Below are positions 7,357-11,009 of a stretch of 11,009 nucleotides of DNA, one piece after another. Source of the DNA: an uncultured Collinsella sp. (GTDB lineage Bacteria; Actinomycetota; Coriobacteriia; Coriobacteriales; Coriobacteriaceae); NCBI GenBank assembly GCA_937958315.1, contig CALFGH010000178.1:1-11009 (forward strand), given 5' to 3'. The position numbers and the translations under genes were made by a program. Under the pieces are notes generated by a model that had not been told where the DNA came from, made no database searches, and saw only the letters and a program-made list of their open reading frames with translations. Position 1 is the stretch's first letter. Every line of letters starts with the position of its first letter.

Positions 7357-8484
7357 ATGATCAATCGCAAGGCCATCGGTTATATCACCGCTAACTACTC
7401 TTCGACCTACGGCAGCGTCCTGCTCAAGGACCGCCCCATCGCGTCCGTTCCGTTTTTGGGCCGCTACCGCCTAATCGACTTCCCGCTGTCCAACATGATG
7501 AATGCCGGCATTAAGACCGTCGGGGTCGTCATGCCGGGAAACTACCGCTCGCTGATCGACCACGTTGGCTCGGGCAAGGACTGGGGCCTGGACCGCAAGA
7601 AGGGCGGCCTGTTCATGGTGCCCGGCAACGCGTATGGCACCACCAAGGGCGGCATGCGCTTCCTGCTGCGCGACATCATCTCCAACAAGACGCTGTTCCA
7701 GCGCTCGGACAAACCCTATGTTGTGATGATGGGCACCAACATCATCTTTAACATGGACCTCAACACCATCATCGACGCGCACGAGAACTCCGGCGCCCAG
7801 ATGACCGTGGTGTACTGCAAGGCCACGCGCAACGTCGATGACGAGACCAAGCTCGAGATTAACGAGAACGGCCGCCTGACGGGCGTGAGCGCCGGCGTCG
7901 TGTACGGCGACAATGCCTCTATGGACTGCTGCATCGTCAACCGCGAGACGCTGCTCGAGATCATCGATCATTACCAGGCCGCCGACTATCTGGACCTGCT
8001 CGAGGCACTCCAGGGCGACTTTGGCAACATCGACGTGTGCAGCTACGAGTACAAGGGCGAGGTCGTGGGCGTGTTTAGCGAGAAGTCGCTGTATCGCCGC
8101 AGCATGGACCTGCTCGACCAGACCGTGGCCGACCAGCTCTTTGACCCCGAGCGCCCGATCCTGACCAAGGCTCACGACGTGCCGCCTTCGCGCTATGCGA
8201 CCGGCAGCCACGCGTGCAACTCGATCATCTCGGCCGGTTGCATCATCAAGGGCACCGTGCGCAATTCGATCCTGTCGCGCGGCGTCGTGGTCGAGGAAGG
8301 CGCTTCGGTGACCAACTCGATCATCAACCAGAGCTGCATCATCAAGAGCGGCGCACGCGTCGAGAACGCCATCCTGGACAAGAACAACGTGGTTCCCACC
8401 AACACCGAGCTTCGCGGCACGCCCGAAAACATCCTGGTGCTGGGCAAGGCTCCGTTAACTTCCGACACCACCATCGTACGTTAA
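7357..8484 (+). CDS. glgD: Glucose-1-phosphate adenylyltransferase partner subunit GlgD
   Basis: A 375-residue paralogue of GlgC that, in Geobacillus and streptococci, pairs with GlgC to raise activity. The fold is shared: RYRLIDFPLSNMMNAGIKTV matches the GlgC FRIIDFSLSN segment, and the C-terminus has a beta-helix (SIISAGCIIKGTVRNSIL). The catalytic features are lost. The nucleotide loop AGGxGxRL of GlgC is replaced here by ITANYSSTYGSVLL (10-23), and the GlgC SGDHLYRMD becomes MGTNIIFNMD, so the catalytic Asp is Thr127. It is thus a regulatory rather than catalytic subunit. The ATG at 7357 follows AAGGGGGA (7341-7348) with 8 bases of spacing; the frame is open further upstream only inside glgC. 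The 4-base gap to glgC fits a fixed subunit ratio. Confidence 0.93.
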   Translation: MINRKAIGYITANYSSTYGSVLLKDRPIASVPFLGRYRLIDFPLSNMMNAGIKTVGVVMPGNYRSLIDHVGSGKDWGLDRKKGGLFMVPGNAYGTTKGGMRFLLRDIISNKTLFQRSDKPYVVMMGTNIIFNMDLNTIIDAHENSGAQMTVVYCKATRNVDDETKLEINENGRLTGVSAGVVYGDNASMDCCIVNRETLLEIIDHYQAADYLDLLEALQGDFGNIDVCSYEYKGEVVGVFSEKSLYRRSMDLLDQTVADQLFDPERPILTKAHDVPPSRYATGSHACNSIISAGCIIKGTVRNSILSRGVVVEEGASVTNSIINQSCIIKSGARVENAILDKNNVVPTNTELRGTPENILVLGKAPLTSDTTIVR

Positions 8485-8515
8485 CGTTGGCACCGCAACA
8501 TCGCTCGTAACAGGT

Positions 8516-8551
8516 AGAATAGCCGCCCGGTTAGCGCCAGGCGGCTATTCT
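8516..8551 (+). other. 12-bp perfect hairpin between glgD and glgA (partial terminator or mRNA element)
   Basis: AGAATAGCCGCC at 8516-8527 and GGCGGCTATTCT at 8540-8551 are exact inverted repeats with a 12-base loop. The 3' side ends in TATTCT, only weakly T-rich, so termination would be partial at best. The hairpin ends 14 bases before the GGGAG ribosome site of glgA. A -10-like TAGAAT (8515-8520) overlaps its left edge, but the nearest TTGGCA (8487-8492) is 22 bases away, too far for a normal promoter. Confidence 0.55.
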
Positions 8552-8574
8552 CGAATTACAACATGGGAGACAAT

Positions 8575-10878
8575 ATGGCAGATTCCAGCAAAAAGATGCA
8601 GATCGTGTTTGCCTCGGCCGAGTGCGCACCGTTTGTAAAGACCGGTGGCCTGGGTGACGTGGCGGGCTCGCTGCCTGCAGCACTCGTGCGCGCCGGCGCC
8701 GAGGTTATCGTAATGGTGCCCAAGTACGCCACCATCAAGGACGAGTACAAGGCGCAAATGGAGCACTTCTCCGACTTTTACGTGAGCCTGGGCTGGCGCA
8801 ACGAGTACTGCGGGCTCGAGAAGCTCGAGCACGACGGCGTCACATATATGTTCATCGACAACGAGCGCTACTTTGCGCGCGACTATCCGTACGGCTTCTT
8901 TGACGACGGCGAGCGCTTTGCGTTCTTCTCCAAGGCCATCACCGAGAGCCTGCAGCACCTGCCGGCCGGCTTTGAGTGTGACATCCTGCACTGCAATGAC
9001 TGGCAGACGGCACTGGCACCCGTATTCCTGCGCGAGTTCTACCAGGGCCTGCCGCTGTACGACCGCGTCAAGACCGTGTTCTCGATCCACAACGTGGCGT
9101 TCCAGGGCCAGTTTAGCGACACCGTAATGGAGGACATCCTGGGTGTGGCGCACATTCCGGCGGCCGCCTCGCAGCTGCGTTGCGACGCCTGCAGCATCAA
9201 CTACATGCTGGGCGCGCTGCGCTATGCCGACGCCATCACCACGGTGAGCCCCACCTATGCCAACGAGATCCAGACGCCCGAGTTTGGCGAGGGCCTGGAC
9301 GGTGTGCTGCGCGAGCGCTCCTATGCGCTGCAGGGCATTTTGAACGGCATTGACGTGGCGGGCTTTGACCCGGCGACCGACAAGCGCATTGCCGCTAACT
9401 ACACGGTTGAGGACCGTTCCGGCAAGGCGGTGTGCAAGGCCAAGCTGCAGGAAGAACTGGGGCTCGAGGTTCGTGACGACCGTCCGCTCATGGTGATGGT
9501 CACGCGCCTGACGCGTCAGAAGGGCATGGACCTGGTCATGTACGCGCTCGACCGCATCCTGTCCGGCGGCGTGCAGGTAGCGGTGCTGGGCACCGGCGAC
9601 CGCGACTACGAGGACGGCCTGCGCTACTTCCAGGACAAGTACCCCGGCACCATGGCCGCACGCATCGAGTTCGACCCTGCGCTGTCGCAGCGTATGTATG
9701 CTGCCGCCGATATGTTCCTGATGCCTTCGAAGTTTGAGCCCTGCGGCCTGTCGCAGATCATCGCCATGCGCTACGGCACCCTGCCGATTGTTCGCGAGAC
9801 CGGTGGTCTGAAGGACACGGTGATCCCATATAACGAGTTTACCGGCGAGGGCACGGGCTTCTCGTTTAGCAACTTTAACGGCGACGAGATGGGCGACGCC
9901 GTGTTCCGCGCGGCACGCCTGTTCTGGGATAACCGCGATGCCTGGAACCAGCTGGTCACGCAGGCCATGAGCCAGGACTTTAGCTGGACGCGCTCGGCCG
10001 ACAAGTATCTGGACCTGTATTTCTTTATGCATCCGGAGATTGAAAGGCCGGCGGCTGTGGCTGAAGTTGCAGCTGTCGATGAGCCCGCTGCCGCTGAGGC
10101 CGAACCTGCGGCGACCGTTAAGGAGCCCGCTGCTGTTGAGGAGCCCAAGGCCGAGGTTAAGTCCGCCGCGAAGCCTGCCGCCAAGAAGACGACGGCCCGC
10201 AAGACGACGGCTAAGAAGGCCACGACCACGAAGGCCGCTGCTAGCAAGACTAGCGCCGCTAAGGCAACTACAGCCAAGGCATCGACTACGCGCAAGCGTA
10301 CGACCGCCGCTGCCAAGAAGGCCTCCGAGGCCGAGGTCGTTCCCGAGGTAAAGGCCGACGCCGCCGAGGCTAAGCCTGCGGCAAAGGCTCCGGCCAAGAC
10401 CGCTGCCAAGAAGACGACCGCGACCAAGACCGCGACCGCCAAGAAGGCAACGACAGCCAAGAAGACCACGGCTACGAAGTCGACGACCACGAAGGCCGCT
10501 ACGACGAAGGCCGCCGCGAAGACGACCCCGAAGGCAGCCGCAAAGCCGGCCGGCAAAGTCGAGGAGACGCCCGCCAAGTCCAAGGCCGAGGCAGCTGTCG
10601 AGGCAAAGCCGGCCGCCAAGACCACCACGCGCAAGCGCACCACGACGACGACCAAGAAGACCACGACCAAGGCTGCTGCCCCCAAGGCAGAAGCTAAGGC
10701 CGAGGTAAAGGCCAAGCCAGCTCCGAAGGCCACCGAGGACAAGACCACTCCGAAGGCTACGGCAAAGACCGAACCCGCCAAGGAGGCTCCGGTCTCCCCC
10801 GCTGTTCCGGCCGAGGAAAAGGCTCCAACCAAGAAGACCTCCGTCCGTAAGGCAACGGCCACCCGCAAGCGCCGCTAG
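8575..10878 (+). CDS. glgA: Glycogen synthase GlgA (GT5) with a long Lys/Ala/Thr C-terminal tail
   Basis: Transfers glucose from ADP-glucose to the non-reducing end of an alpha-1,4-glucan. 767 residues against about 480 for the family. The GT5 enzyme occupies residues 1 to about 488. It has KTGGLGDV at 22-29 (ADP-glucose binding Lys22), HCNDWQTAL in the N-terminal Rossmann domain, TRLTRQKGMDLV in the C-terminal domain, and the catalytic SKFEPCGLSQ with Glu388, then RETGGLKDTV. Residues 489-767 are an added, probably disordered tail. The ATG at 8575 is chosen because GGGAG (8565-8569) lies five bases upstream; an in-frame ATG at 8563 overlaps that ribosome site. The reading frame stays open with the same codon style to the TAG at 10876, so the tail is real coding sequence. 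Last gene of the operon, followed by a terminator. Confidence 0.96.
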   Translation: MADSSKKMQIVFASAECAPFVKTGGLGDVAGSLPAALVRAGAEVIVMVPKYATIKDEYKAQMEHFSDFYVSLGWRNEYCGLEKLEHDGVTYMFIDNERYFARDYPYGFFDDGERFAFFSKAITESLQHLPAGFECDILHCNDWQTALAPVFLREFYQGLPLYDRVKTVFSIHNVAFQGQFSDTVMEDILGVAHIPAAASQLRCDACSINYMLGALRYADAITTVSPTYANEIQTPEFGEGLDGVLRERSYALQGILNGIDVAGFDPATDKRIAANYTVEDRSGKAVCKAKLQEELGLEVRDDRPLMVMVTRLTRQKGMDLVMYALDRILSGGVQVAVLGTGDRDYEDGLRYFQDKYPGTMAARIEFDPALSQRMYAAADMFLMPSKFEPCGLSQIIAMRYGTLPIVRETGGLKDTVIPYNEFTGEGTGFSFSNFNGDEMGDAVFRAARLFWDNRDAWNQLVTQAMSQDFSWTRSADKYLDLYFFMHPEIERPAAVAEVAAVDEPAAAEAEPAATVKEPAAVEEPKAEVKSAAKPAAKKTTARKTTAKKATTTKAAASKTSAAKATTAKASTTRKRTTAAAKKASEAEVVPEVKADAAEAKPAAKAPAKTAAKKTTATKTATAKKATTAKKTTATKSTTTKAATTKAAAKTTPKAAAKPAGKVEETPAKSKAEAAVEAKPAAKTTTRKRTTTTTKKTTTKAAAPKAEAKAEVKAKPAPKATEDKTTPKATAKTEPAKEAPVSPAVPAEEKAPTKKTSVRKATATRKRR
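10039..10875 (+). repeat. Repetitive H1-like tail of GlgA, cationic blocks alternating with acidic hinges
   Basis: About 278 residues, almost all Ala, Lys, Thr, Glu, Pro and Val. A Glu/Ala/Pro linker (about 489-530) leads into Lys/Thr/Ala blocks separated by Glu-rich hinges. The hexapeptide AKPAAK opens three blocks, at residues 532, 599 and 677. A TRKR motif occurs at 572-575, 685-688 and, as the last residues, 763-767 (TRKRR). The DNA is correspondingly repetitive, dominated by AAG, GCC, ACG and ACC codons. Confidence 0.85.
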
Positions 10879-10914
10879 TCCACAGGCGATCCAAAACCCA
10901 AGCAAACCCTAAGT

Positions 10915-10946
10915 AAGGGGCGCTCCAACCGGGCGCCCCTTCTCTG
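10915..10946 (+). terminator. Intrinsic terminator of the glycogen operon
   Basis: AAGGGGCGC at 10915-10923 pairs with GCGCCCCTT at 10933-10941, giving a 9-bp GC-rich stem and a nine-base loop, followed by CTCTGT. The T-tract is modest, but the strong stem, 36 bases after the glgA stop, is the clearest terminator in the window. Confidence 0.75.
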
Positions 10947-10953
10947 TAGATAG

Positions 10954-11009
10954 TTGGTAAAACGATTTTCTAGGACAACCGTTCGCCGATGGTAAACGGA
11001 TGTTGTTTA
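10954..11009. promoter_or_regulatory. Operator-like half-sites after the operon (control region of the next gene)
   Basis: TTGGTAAAACG at 10954-10964 is identical to the reverse complement of 1039-1049. TGGTAAAC at 10990-10997 matches 1018-1025. The final eight bases, GTTGTTTA, match the start of GTTGTTTACCA, the reverse complement of 1018-1028, and are cut by the window edge. No gene is visible here. I infer the promoter region of a neighbouring gene under the same regulator. Confidence 0.45.

Noticed and set aside
10160..10760. Repetitive DNA considered as a CRISPR or satellite array
   Set aside because: No constant repeat with unique spacers. The repetition follows codons of the Lys/Ala/Thr tail and stays in the glgA frame.
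8545..10905. Open frame of 786 codons on the minus strand, opposite all of glgA
   Set aside because: It is a shadow of GC-rich codon bias and the repetitive tail. The translation is low-complexity Leu/Gly/Arg with no domain, and glgA on the plus strand has intact GT5 motifs.

Overview
The window holds a complete glycogen operon, glgB-glgP-glgC-glgD-glgA (plus strand, 1342 to 10878), and two genes transcribed away from it on the minus strand (a HAD-family phosphatase and the start of a thiamine pyrophosphokinase). The GC-rich codon use, strong Shine-Dalgarno sites and a paired GlgC/GlgD ADP-glucose pyrophosphorylase suggest a gut Coriobacteriia-type actinobacterium such as Collinsella. That assignment is an inference from style and protein sequence, not a database match.

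Layout: 1-296 is the N-terminal part of a thiamine pyrophosphokinase (minus). 306-995 is a HAD hydrolase (minus), 9 bases upstream of it in the same transcription unit. 996-1341 is a divergent control region with a 10-bp perfect palindrome, further copies of the half-site TGGTAAAAC, a candidate promoter, and a leader with several inverted repeats. Then come glgB (1342-3576), glgP (3670-6096), glgC (6204-7352), glgD (7357-8484) and glgA (8575-10878), followed by an intrinsic terminator (10915-10946). The last 63 bases repeat the operator-like half-sites found upstream of glgB.

How the genes work together: GlgC with its catalytically degenerate partner GlgD makes ADP-glucose from glucose-1-phosphate and ATP. 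GlgA polymerises it into alpha-1,4-glucan, GlgB adds alpha-1,6 branches, and GlgP releases glucose-1-phosphate from the chain ends. No debranching enzyme is present in the window. GlgC and GlgD are 4 bases apart and probably translationally coupled; hairpins separate the other cistrons.

The most unusual features are the protein tails. GlgA has about 278 extra C-terminal residues of histone-H1-like Lys/Ala/Thr sequence, built from repeated cationic blocks and acidic hinges. GlgB ends in a shorter tail of the same style with the same Thr-Arg-Lys-Arg motif. GlgP, GlgC and GlgD have none. GlgB also has Gly where the GH13 family has its region I histidine.
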